Source of the DNA: an uncultured Oscillospiraceae bacterium
Lineage (GTDB): Bacteria; Bacillota; Clostridia; Oscillospirales; Oscillospiraceae
Assembly: GCA_937915075.1 (NCBI GenBank)
Contig: CALDMA010000330.1
Span: 1 to 15,026, forward strand
DNA length: 15,026 nucleotides
Direction of reading: 5' to 3'
This document shows positions 1 to 7,035 of this stretch, piece by piece. Below the pieces are notes generated by a model. The model worked only from the letters and a program-made list of their open reading frames with translations, searched no databases and was not told the origin of the DNA. Position 1 is the stretch's first letter; each line of letters opens with the position of its first letter. The translations under genes were made by a program, and so were the position numbers.

Positions 1-2
1 CG

Positions 3-3000
3 GTGTTCTCGGTAAAGTCAGTCACAGGCAGTTTCTCCACGTCCGTTACGACCGGTACGGATGGTTCCGCGACGCTCTCGGCCATTCCCACCGGTGTCTA
101 TGTTGTGCGTGAAGAATCCGTGCCGGAGCCGTACATCGTGAGCAATACAGAGCAGGCCGTGGCACTGCGCCCCGGCCAGACGAGTGAAGTCACTTTTGTG
201 GACTACGAAAAGCCTGGCCTTGAGATCATCAAGAAGAACATCACCAATGGGGAACCCATCGAGGGTGTGACCTACCGCATCGAGCAGATCGACGGCAGCT
301 ATTCCACCACGGCCACCACTGACAGTCACGGACGTATCTTCCTCGATTCTATTCCCGTTGGCACCTATCGGGTGACGGAGATCAATGTCCCCAGCCATGT
401 CATTCTCTGCCTCATCCCGCAGGAAGTAGCTCTCAAGGCAGGTGAAACCTCCACCGTTACGTTCTTCAACGCACTCAAGCCTACGCTGGAGATCCGCAAG
501 GTGGACAGCGTGACCGGTGATCCCGTTAAGGGCGCGAAGTTCCAGATTTGGTATGCCAGCAACCACACCGATAGCGGTGAGCTAAATGATCTTGGCACTT
601 ATTACACCGATGAAAGCGGCAAGATCATCCTTCCCGAAGTCAAGGACGGCTGGTACAAGGTGACGGAGCTGGAGGCACCGCACGGCTACTCCATCAAGGA
701 GCCTGCCACGCAGGAGTGCTTTATCGCCGGTGGCGAGAGTAAGGTCCTGACCTTTGAAAATACGCCTCTTTCTGCCATCATCATCCGCAAGGTGGATAGT
801 GAGAGCGGTCAGCCATTGGAGGGCGCGTGGTTCCGCATTCGCTACCTTGGCGGCACCTCCGGTACGGGCGGCACGGTGGTTGGTGAATACCGCACGTCCA
901 GCAACGGCACCATCGTCGTGACCGGACTCAAGGCAGGCACCTACATTTGTGAGGAGATCTCGGCGCCGGATGGGTACGTTATCACCGATGCCGCGGAAAT
1001 CGTTTATCTTTCTGGTAAGGATCAGGATGTCATCACCGTTACTTTCGGCAACGATAAGATGGGGTCTCTGCTTATCGTCAAAAAGGATGCTGTAACCGGT
1101 GCTCCCATCTCCGATGTCGAGTTCCTTGTGACCGACTCGGACGGAAGTGTCATCGGTACTGCCAACGGTAAGTATGTGACCGACAGCGCCGGTACCATTC
1201 GCATTGATGGCCTGACCCCTGGCATGACGGTCATTGTAAAAGAGGTGCGCGCCAAGGATGGCTATATCCTCGACGATACCCCGCAGAGCATCAAGATCAA
1301 GCGCAACTCCGTGATGATGCTGGAGTTCCGCAACGCCCCCAAGGGCGGCGTGCTCGTCAAAAAGGTGGACGCTGTGACGAACGCGCCTATCTCCGATGTT
1401 GAGTTCCTTGTGACCGACTCCGATGGGAACTTCATCGGTAATGCCAACGGAAAATTCGTGACGGACAGCGCAGGCACTTTTACCATTACCGACGTTGCCC
1501 CCGGCACGACGCTTATCATCAAGGAGGCCCGCGCCAAGGATGGCTACATCCTCGACGATACCCCGCAGACGGTCAAGGTCAAGTCCAACGAGGTCGTGAC
1601 GGTGGAATTTCGTAACCAGCCCAAGGGCAACCTTATTGTAGTCAAGCAGGATTCCGTGACAAAGAAACCGCTGGAGGGCGTGCAGTTCAAGATCGTCTAT
1701 GCCGACGGCTTCTATGTGGATGCCGCGGGCGGCACGCTTTCCTCCAACGGCCTGTACTGGACGGACAAGGAGGGCAAGATCACCATTTCCGGTCTTTCCG
1801 GCACCGTGGTGGTCACAGAGGTCGAAACGATCCCCGGCTACATGATTGATGAAAATACCCGCACACAGACTGTTACCATCCATCCAAACGACACGCAAAC
1901 TTTGCACTTTTATAACACTCCCGCAGGCGGCTTGCAGATCATCAAGAGTGATGAAAGCAGCGGCAAGCGTATCTCTGGTGTCCGGTTTGAAGTCCGTAAG
2001 GTAAACGGCGAGATCGTCGGCACCTACACGACGGACAGCGACGGCGTTATCTATCTCCCTGAGATTGAAAGCGGCTGGTACACCGTGACAGAGCTGAAGG
2101 CTGCGCCTGGTTATCTGCTCGATACCGCGTCGCACCGCATCGAAGTCAAGGACGGTCAGACCGCCACGCTGGAAATTACCAACCATAAATCATCAAGAAT
2201 CTTGCTGCACAAGGTAGACAAGGATACCGGCAAGGGCATTTATGGCGCCGTGTTTCTGTTATATGACAGTGATCATGATCCCATCGGAGAATATGTGACC
2301 GATCAGGACGGCTACATTTACGCCGATGAAGGACTGGCGGATGGGCGCTACTATCTGCGTGAGATCAAAGCGGCGGACGGCTATGTGCTTGACCCTGAGC
2401 TGAAAACGATCTATCTCCGCTATGGCTCCACGACAGAAATCGAATGGACGAACACGCCGATACGCGGTCAGATCCAAATTGTCAAAAAGTCCGCCGACTA
2501 CAATCCCACCAACGGCCTGCCTGCCGGTTCGCTGCTGGAGGGCGCGGTTTTTGAAATCTACGACAAGGCGGGCAATGTGGTGGATACCATCAAGTCCGAC
2601 CGCAACGGCAGAGCCACCTCCAAGCTGCTCCCGCTCTCGCGCTATACCATCCGCGAGGTGTGCGCTCCGGCGTTCTACTCGGCTAACCCGACCGCAATGA
2701 CCGCCTATCTTGAGCATGAGGGGCAAATCGTGACCTTTGAGGTGACGAACGCCAGCGTGAACACTGGTGTTGCCATCAAGAAAGCCGGTCCGTCCGAGGT
2801 CATGCCAAATCAGCCGATCCGTTACACGTTCTCACAGATCGGCAACACGTCCAACGTGGCGCTTGAATCGTTCTACTGGCGCGACACGCTGCCTGCGCAG
2901 GTCACGGTGAACAGGCTCGTCACCGGCACCTACAATCAGGCACAGAACTATAAGATCGTCTATAAGGTCAACGGTGCCGGAGCGTACCGCACCTTGGCGG

Positions 3001-3302
3001 ATAACCTCTCCACCACGAAAAACTATGCGTTGGATATGCGTCCCGCCGTGCTCGGCCTTGCCGCCAATGAGCGTGTGACCGAAGTCATGTTCGTGTTCGG
3101 CACCGTTCCGGCAGGCTTTGCACAGGTGGAAACGCCCGCGCTCTACGGAACGGTCTGTGGCGGCCTGTCCAACGGCACGAGCCTTGTGAACAGCGCGGAC
3201 GTCGGCGGCCTTTACAACGGCCAGTGGATTCAGGCGGTGTCCCGTTGGCTCACCACCGTCTACGCCAAAACGACCGTGAAGCTGCCCAAGACGGGGTACT
3301 AA
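3..3302 (+). CDS. Cna-B repeat (SpaA-like) surface protein, 5' partial, ends in LPKTGY
   Basis: The frame is open to the left edge, so the true start and any signal peptide lie outside the window; 1099 residues are visible. The protein is a string of about nine complete Cna-B/SpaA-type beta-sandwich modules of roughly 85-100 residues plus a partial first one. Each begins with a pattern like (I/V)xKxD, has a TDxxG turn in the middle and a (T/R)E(I/L)xAPxGY stretch near the end. The Lys and Glu of such modules typically form an internal isopeptide bond; this is family knowledge. Modules 5 and 6 are near-identical neighbours. After about residue 920 follows a different, DUF11-like domain, then the sortase-type motif LPKTG with only one Tyr after it. 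No hydrophobic segment or charged tail follows, unlike classical wall-anchored proteins. Proteins of this kind sit at the head of Tn1549-like transfer operons and probably act as mating-surface adhesins. The function is inferred. Confidence 0.85.
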   Translation: MFSVKSVTGSFSTSVTTGTDGSATLSAIPTGVYVVREESVPEPYIVSNTEQAVALRPGQTSEVTFVDYEKPGLEIIKKNITNGEPIEGVTYRIEQIDGSYSTTATTDSHGRIFLDSIPVGTYRVTEINVPSHVILCLIPQEVALKAGETSTVTFFNALKPTLEIRKVDSVTGDPVKGAKFQIWYASNHTDSGELNDLGTYYTDESGKIILPEVKDGWYKVTELEAPHGYSIKEPATQECFIAGGESKVLTFENTPLSAIIIRKVDSESGQPLEGAWFRIRYLGGTSGTGGTVVGEYRTSSNGTIVVTGLKAGTYICEEISAPDGYVITDAAEIVYLSGKDQDVITVTFGNDKMGSLLIVKKDAVTGAPISDVEFLVTDSDGSVIGTANGKYVTDSAGTIRIDGLTPGMTVIVKEVRAKDGYILDDTPQSIKIKRNSVMMLEFRNAPKGGVLVKKVDAVTNAPISDVEFLVTDSDGNFIGNANGKFVTDSAGTFTITDVAPGTTLIIKEARAKDGYILDDTPQTVKVKSNEVVTVEFRNQPKGNLIVVKQDSVTKKPLEGVQFKIVYADGFYVDAAGGTLSSNGLYWTDKEGKITISGLSGTVVVTEVETIPGYMIDENTRTQTVTIHPNDTQTLHFYNTPAGGLQIIKSDESSGKRISGVRFEVRKVNGEIVGTYTTDSDGVIYLPEIESGWYTVTELKAAPGYLLDTASHRIEVKDGQTATLEITNHKSSRILLHKVDKDTGKGIYGAVFLLYDSDHDPIGEYVTDQDGYIYADEGLADGRYYLREIKAADGYVLDPELKTIYLRYGSTTEIEWTNTPIRGQIQIVKKSADYNPTNGLPAGSLLEGAVFEIYDKAGNVVDTIKSDRNGRATSKLLPLSRYTIREVCAPAFYSANPTAMTAYLEHEGQIVTFEVTNASVNTGVAIKKAGPSEVMPNQPIRYTFSQIGNTSNVALESFYWRDTLPAQVTVNRLVTGTYNQAQNYKIVYKVNGAGAYRTLADNLSTTKNYALDMRPAVLGLAANERVTEVMFVFGTVPAGFAQVETPALYGTVCGGLSNGTSLVNSADVGGLYNGQWIQAVSRWLTTVYAKTTVKLPKTGY
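1085..1630 (+). repeat. Recent tandem duplication of a Cna-B module (282-bp period)
   Basis: Two adjacent modules of 94 codons are still very similar at DNA level. For example, the stretch starting at 1251 (gccaaggatggcta) recurs at 1533, and the ctccgatg stretch at 1109 recurs at 1391, both exactly 282 bp apart. Most differences are third-position changes. The other modules of the protein have diverged much further, so this pair is the youngest duplication or is kept similar by gene conversion. Confidence 0.8.
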
Positions 3303-3305
3303 GCC

Positions 3306-5066
3306 TTGCAGCAGAACAATTTTAAGAGTGCCGCCCCAATGTGGGCGGCACTCTGCCCGCTGGTTCTTTGGCTGGCGGCGATTGCTGCCTACGCCTACGA
3401 GGACGGTATGAACCTCTTTCAATGGATGGGGCGTTTCAGTCAGGTGCTGGAACGCCCCTTTGCCATTGGCTGGACACCTCACACGCTGAAATGCATTGCC
3501 TGTGCGCTGCTGCTCTATGCCGCTGCTATCGCACGCTACTATGGGGAGCGGGAACATAAGCGTCCTGGCGAGGAGCACGGCGGCGCGAAATGGGGCAGCG
3601 CAGGTATCCTCGACCGCAAATACCGAGACCGCAAGCATCCCGATAACAATGTGATCCTCACCAAGCACGTCCAAATGGGACTGGATGGGCGCGTGCATCA
3701 GCGGAATTTGTTGCAGATCGTGGTCGGCGGCAGCGGTGCGGGCAAGAGCCGCAGCGTCATTGCACCAAATATTATGCTTGCCAACACGTCTTATATATCC
3801 ACAGATCCCAAGGGGGAAATTTTGCGTGCCACCGCGCCGCTGCTCCTGAAGCACGGCTACATCGTCCGCGTCTTTGACCTCATTGATCCTGCGCACTCCG
3901 ACGCCTACAATCCGTTCCACTACATCCGAAAGGACGCGGATGTGTTCCGATTAGTGGATAACTTCATTAAAAACACCACGCCGAAGAACGCTACACAGTC
4001 CGATCCGTTTTGGGAGAAAAGCGAAACGGCGCTGGACTGCGCGCTCATGCTCTATCTTCTGCACGAAGCGCCCGCCGAGGAGCAAACGATGGATATGGTG
4101 CTCACCATGCTCGACTACGCCGACGTGCGCGATGACGATGAGGAGTACCAATCGCCGCTCGACCTGCTCTTTGAGGCGCTGCGCGAGGAAGAGCCGGATC
4201 ATATCGCCGTGCGGCAATATTCCATTTTTAAGGAGGCTCCCAGCAAGACGGCTATGAGCATTCTCGTGAGCGCCGCCGTCCGTCTCTCTGCCTTTACCTT
4301 GCCGGAAGTCCAGCGCATCACCAGCCACGACACACTGGAGCTGGGACAGCTCGGGGAGCGCAAGCAGGCGATCTTCTGCGTCATTCCCGACAGCAACGAT
4401 ACCTCGCTCAACTTTCTCGTCGGTATGCTCTACACGCAGGCATTTCAGGAGCTTTATTACCGTGCGGACAAGGTGCATGGCGGACGATTGCCGGTCCCAG
4501 TCCGCCTGCTGTTCGATGAGTTTGCCAATGTTGCGCTGCCGGACGGCTATGAACGCTTGCAGGCGACCATGCGCAGCCGCAACCTCATGGCGACCATTAT
4601 TCTGCAAAATATCTCGCAGCTCAAAGCCTTATTCAAGGATAGCTGGGAGGGCATCATCGGCAACGCGGATGCCTTTCTCTATTTGGGCGGGAACGAGCAG
4701 AGTACGCACAAGTATGTATCGGAGCTGCTGGGGAAAGAGACGATCCAGACGCAGAGCGTCAGCCAGAGCAAGGGACGCAGCGGCTCATACAGCAAGAGTA
4801 CGCAGCTCATAGGCCGCGAGCTGATGACGCCGGGCGAGGTGCGGATGCTGGATAACCGGCTCTCCATTCTCCTTGTGCGCGGCGAAAAGCCGGTCATTGA
4901 TGAGAAGTACGAGCTGATGCACCACCCGAACATCCACGAGACGGAATATGGCGGTGCCGCACCATACGTTCATCATACGACCTGCATCTACGCCGTGGAC
5001 GATCTGCCCTTTGCCTTTGAGACCCTGAATGAAATTGAAGTTTTAGAATTGGAGGAATCCCTATGA
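3306..5066 (+). CDS. virD4: VirD4/TraG-family type IV coupling ATPase
   Basis: This is the coupling protein that would deliver the relaxase-DNA complex to the mating channel at the membrane. It has 586 residues. There are two N-terminal membrane segments (about 12-30 and 62-77), a Walker A GGSGAGKS at 141-148, a STDPKGE strand at 165-171 and a Walker B LLFDEFAN at 401-408. A QNISQLKALF sensor-like region lies near 434-443. Size and motif order fit the T4CP of Tn1549-like elements. The start is the TTG 3 bases after the upstream stop, with only a weak GGGG (3294-3297) as ribosome binding site. The first Met (codon 12) lies in the loop of a perfect hairpin at 3325-3354. The stop overlaps the next start (ATGA), implying translational coupling. 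Family assignment is confident; the exact start is less so. Confidence 0.93.
   Translation: MQQNNFKSAAPMWAALCPLVLWLAAIAAYAYEDGMNLFQWMGRFSQVLERPFAIGWTPHTLKCIACALLLYAAAIARYYGEREHKRPGEEHGGAKWGSAGILDRKYRDRKHPDNNVILTKHVQMGLDGRVHQRNLLQIVVGGSGAGKSRSVIAPNIMLANTSYISTDPKGEILRATAPLLLKHGYIVRVFDLIDPAHSDAYNPFHYIRKDADVFRLVDNFIKNTTPKNATQSDPFWEKSETALDCALMLYLLHEAPAEEQTMDMVLTMLDYADVRDDDEEYQSPLDLLFEALREEEPDHIAVRQYSIFKEAPSKTAMSILVSAAVRLSAFTLPEVQRITSHDTLELGQLGERKQAIFCVIPDSNDTSLNFLVGMLYTQAFQELYYRADKVHGGRLPVPVRLLFDEFANVALPDGYERLQATMRSRNLMATIILQNISQLKALFKDSWEGIIGNADAFLYLGGNEQSTHKYVSELLGKETIQTQSVSQSKGRSGSYSKSTQLIGRELMTPGEVRMLDNRLSILLVRGEKPVIDEKYELMHHPNIHETEYGGAAPYVHHTTCIYAVDDLPFAFETLNEIEVLELEESL
3325..3354 (+). promoter_or_regulatory. 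Perfect 12-bp hairpin at the start of virD4
   Basis: Left arm AGAGTGCCGCCC (3325-3336) and right arm GGGCGGCACTCT (3343-3354) are exact reverse complements around a 6-base loop. The loop contains the in-frame ATG at 3339. It lies 22 bases after the surface-protein stop codon and just inside the virD4 frame. No T-run follows, so it is not a standard terminator. It may act on translation start, on RNA processing or on partial termination between the very abundant surface protein and the coupling ATPase. Confidence 0.6.
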
Positions 5067-5371
5067 AAAAGGAAATGAATCCCAAAAGAAAGCGCCGCTT
5101 TTTCGCGGCGCTGATCCTTTGCCTTACCCTTTGTACCATTCCTGCGCTGGCCGCAGACGATCCCCTCACCATTGTCAATAATCTGTCCGATTTTATCTTT
5201 TCCTGCATTAAGGCCGTCGGCGTCATCATCCTTGGTTGGGGCATCGTGCAGGTCGGCATGAGCGTGCAGAGCCACGACGCCAGCCAGCGCTCGCAGGGCT
5301 TTCTCTGTCTGCTCGGCGGGCTGCTGATCGCCTTTGCCAAGGAAATTCTGTCGGCGATCGGTGTGGTATGA
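5063..5371 (+). CDS. Maff2-family / VirB2-like small membrane protein
   Basis: This is a 102-residue protein with a basic N-terminus (KKEMNPKRKRR), a hydrophobic signal-like segment at 13-29 ending in ALA|A near residue 30, and two further membrane helices at about 44-66 and 79-100. The linker between them is short and polar. This is the layout of VirB2/TrbC-type pilin-like subunits and of the short Maff2 proteins of clostridial mobile elements. Its position between VirD4 and a VirB6-like gene fits a channel or pilus component. The ATG overlaps the virD4 stop by 4 bases and has GGAGG at 5051-5055, so the start is secure. Homology to VirB2 is inferred from topology and context. Confidence 0.8.
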   Translation: MKKEMNPKRKRRFFAALILCLTLCTIPALAADDPLTIVNNLSDFIFSCIKAVGVIILGWGIVQVGMSVQSHDASQRSQGFLCLLGGLLIAFAKEILSAIGVV

Positions 5372-5383
5372 AAAGCAGCAGGG

Positions 5384-5409
5384 AATGCGTCCCACCGTGG
5401 GACACATTT
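5384..5409. repeat. Intergenic palindrome, copy 1
   Basis: Arms AATGCGTCCCAC (5384-5395) and GTGGGACACATT (5397-5408) flank a central C and carry one mismatch. It lies 12 bases after the Maff2 stop and 14 bases before the GGAGG of the VirB6-like gene. It belongs to a four-member family also found at 9380, 10501 and 14522. Confidence 0.85.
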
Positions 5410-5436
5410 CCTGTCGAAGCATGGAGGTGATTTTCT

Positions 5437-6276
5437 ATCAGCGATAACTGGATCATACGAACACTGGAAAATGCGCTGGATGGCTGGAATGGCAGGCTTG
5501 CCGAGATATGGACGCTGCTGACGACCTCGCCGGAGAGCTTCAAAGGCGGCGATATCTGGGCGCTGATCGTCCAGATTCACACCGCGCTGCAAGGTGTCGG
5601 GTACGGACTGCTCGTGCTGTTCTTTGCGATGGGCGTCTTTCAATCTGCCGCATCGTTCCGTGAGATGCAGCGACCCGAATTTGCCCTGCGGCATTTTGTA
5701 CGCTTTCTGTGCGCCAAGGTCGCCGTGGGGCATGGCATGGAGCTGATGCTGGCCGTATTCAACATCTGCGGCGGCATCATTGGTACGGTCATGGGCGGTA
5801 TGGGCGGCGCGGTATCGGAGGTGTCCACGCTGCCAAGCGAGATCGTAACGGCTATAGAGGATGTGACGATCCTGCAATCCATCCCCCTATGGCTCGTTTC
5901 CGTATTGGGAAGTCTGATTATTACCGTTTTGTCCTTTATTTTGATCCTGACTGTCTACGGGCGCTTTTTCCGGCTCTACCTTTACACAGCCCTTGCACCG
6001 ATCCCGCTGGCTGCCTTTGCCGGCGAGGGAACGAGTGCCGCAGGCAAGGCATTTTTGAAGTCCTATACCGGCGTGTGCATGGAGGGCGCGGTGATCGTGC
6101 TTTCCTGCCTGATCTACTCTGCCTTCCTCTCCAGCAGTACACCGGCGGCAGATACGACACTTCCGGCCGTAACAATGGTGTGGCAGTATGTTGGGCAGCT
6201 CGTATTCAATATGTTGATCCTTACGGGCCTTGTCAAAGGTGCGGATCGGATCGTGAAGGAGATGCTGGGGCTGTGA
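5437..6276 (+). CDS. VirB6/TrbL-like polytopic conjugation membrane protein (apparent ATC start)
   Basis: This is the inner-membrane channel component of the mating machinery. With the ATC at 5437 as start it has 279 residues and about five to six membrane helices (near 50-72, 97-122, 150-176, 180-196, 211-231 and 250-266). Helix 4 contains the APIPLAAF loop typical of TrbL/VirB6-like proteins. A strong GGAGG (5423-5427) lies 9 bases before the ATC, and the frame is closed by TGA at 5428. Between 5431 and 5613 there is no in-frame ATG, GTG or TTG. The first conventional start, GTG 5614, would cut into helix 1 and has no ribosome binding site. The text between (SDNWIIRTLENALDGW...) is good coding, so I extend to the ATC. 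The gene ends 21 bases before the convergent small gene. Confidence 0.8.
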   Translation: MSDNWIIRTLENALDGWNGRLAEIWTLLTTSPESFKGGDIWALIVQIHTALQGVGYGLLVLFFAMGVFQSAASFREMQRPEFALRHFVRFLCAKVAVGHGMELMLAVFNICGGIIGTVMGGMGGAVSEVSTLPSEIVTAIEDVTILQSIPLWLVSVLGSLIITVLSFILILTVYGRFFRLYLYTALAPIPLAAFAGEGTSAAGKAFLKSYTGVCMEGAVIVLSCLIYSAFLSSSTPAADTTLPAVTMVWQYVGQLVFNMLILTGLVKGADRIVKEMLGL

Positions 6277-6281
6277 CGACA

Positions 6282-6317
6282 AAGAAGAGAGGGGCGGTCA
6301 ACCGTCCCTCTCTTCTT
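6282..6317. terminator. 17-bp hairpin between convergent genes
   Basis: Arms 6282-6298 and 6301-6317 (AAGAAGAGAGGG... paired with ...CCCTCTCTTCTT) match at all but one G-T wobble position. It starts just after the VirB6-like stop and spans the stop codon of the minus-strand gene, whose last codons form one arm. There is no long T-run on either side. The place suggests a bidirectional terminator or mRNA-end stabiliser, but read-through into prgI must be possible if the transfer genes form one operon. Confidence 0.5.
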
Positions 6318-6606
6318 CGCGATATAGCGGCGTTGCCCGTTCCAAAAGGCGCTTCCGATACCACCGCTCCGTGCGCACCGCATCCACGATGCGGTACGTC
6401 CAGATCGCCAGCGCGAACAACGCGCCGCCGATCAAAAGCACGAGGTACACCGCTTTGTGCTCTGCGGTCCATTGCCGTCCCATGAGATAAGGGAGCGAAA
6501 GGCCGAGCACAAATGGCAGAAGCCGTATTTTCCATAAGATCTTCAGCACAAGCGGAAGAGAAACGAGGATCAGAAACGCAGTCAAAAGCTGCTGTGGGAT
6601 CGTCAT
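6298..6606 (-). CDS. Small three-helix membrane protein, antisense to the transfer operon
   Basis: This is a 102-residue protein I do not recognise. It has hydrophobic segments at about 6-24, 28-42 and 52-72, then a basic tail (VRTERWYRKRLLER) and an acidic end. It sits on the opposite strand between the VirB6-like gene and prgI. ATG 6606 has AAGGAGG ten bases upstream; a TTG nine bases earlier is too close to that site. A strong promoter lies at 6642-6670, so the gene is independently expressed. Codon choice resembles the neighbours, which argues against a chance frame. Possible roles are entry exclusion, immunity or control of the operon, either through the protein or through antisense RNA. 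All of these are guesses from position. Confidence 0.7.
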   Translation of the reverse strand: MTIPQQLLTAFLILVSLPLVLKILWKIRLLPFVLGLSLPYLMGRQWTAEHKAVYLVLLIGGALFALAIWTYRIVDAVRTERWYRKRLLERATPLYREEERDG

Positions 6607-6641
6607 AGCTGTCAAGCCTCCTTGTAAGTTTTTCTACCATT

Positions 6642-6670
6642 ATTATCTCATGCCTGCAAAAACCTGTCAA
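6642..6670 (-). promoter_or_regulatory. Near-consensus sigma-70 promoter for the minus-strand gene
   Basis: On the minus strand: TTGACA (6670-6665), a 17-base spacer, then GATAAT (6647-6642) preceded by TG-A, an extended -10. Transcription would start near 6635, about 28 bases before the ATG at 6606. The -35 box lies next to the prgI ribosome binding site on the other strand. It is the best-matching promoter I found in the window. Confidence 0.75.
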
Positions 6671-6690
6671 AAAATTGGAGGATTATCACC

Positions 6691-7035
6691 ATGGAAGTCA
6701 AGATACCAAAAGAGATACGCAGCCACAGGGAAAGCATCTTCTTTGGCCTGTCGCTGCGTCAATTTATCTGTTCACTCGGCGCGGTCGCGGTCGCTGTCAT
6801 TGTCTACCTTGCCCTGACCCCTGTTGTCGGCAAGGAAACGGCTGGCTGGGTCTGTATCCTTGCGGCAGCACCTATTGCCGTTGCAGGCTTTTTTCGCTAC
6901 AACGGCATGACCTTTGGAGAATTTGTGTGCGCCTTTGTCAAATCGCAGATCCTCTGTGCGCGCGGACGCGGCTTTGTCTCGGAGAATTTCTACTATACCG
7001 CATTGGGCCGAAAGGAGCGTGACGATTTTGATTAA
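6691..7035 (+). CDS. prgI: PrgI-family conjugation membrane protein
   Basis: This is a 114-residue protein beginning MEVKIPKEIRSH, the usual opening of PrgI-family proteins encoded just before VirB4 in Gram-positive conjugative elements. Two membrane helices lie at about 24-44 and 52-67, followed by a conserved-looking NGMTFGEFV segment and a polar tail. It is a VirB3-like partner of the VirB4 ATPase at the membrane (family knowledge). A TTGGAGG box about 10 bases before the ATG fixes the start. Its last codons overlap the VirB4 start by 8 bases. Confidence 0.9.
   Translation: MEVKIPKEIRSHRESIFFGLSLRQFICSLGAVAVAVIVYLALTPVVGKETAGWVCILAAAPIAVAGFFRYNGMTFGEFVCAFVKSQILCARGRGFVSENFYYTALGRKERDDFD

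Noticed and set aside
582..2186. 534-codon minus-strand frame opposite the Cna-B protein
   Set aside because: It is antisense to a repeat protein with clear module structure. The frame is open because of the repetitive, stop-poor codon pattern. It has no recognisable domain and no ribosome binding site.
2832..3920. 362-codon minus-strand frame crossing the surface-protein/virD4 junction
   Set aside because: It spans two well-supported genes and their hairpin. It has no domain, and its composition is typical of an antisense shadow.
5614..5616. GTG 5614 as the start of the VirB6-like gene
   Set aside because: It lies inside the first membrane helix and has no ribosome binding site. Good coding sequence and a strong GGAGG exist farther upstream.
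4894..5877. 327-codon minus-strand frame over Maff2 and the VirB6-like gene
   Set aside because: It is opposite three clear genes and runs through the intergenic palindrome. No independent evidence supports coding.
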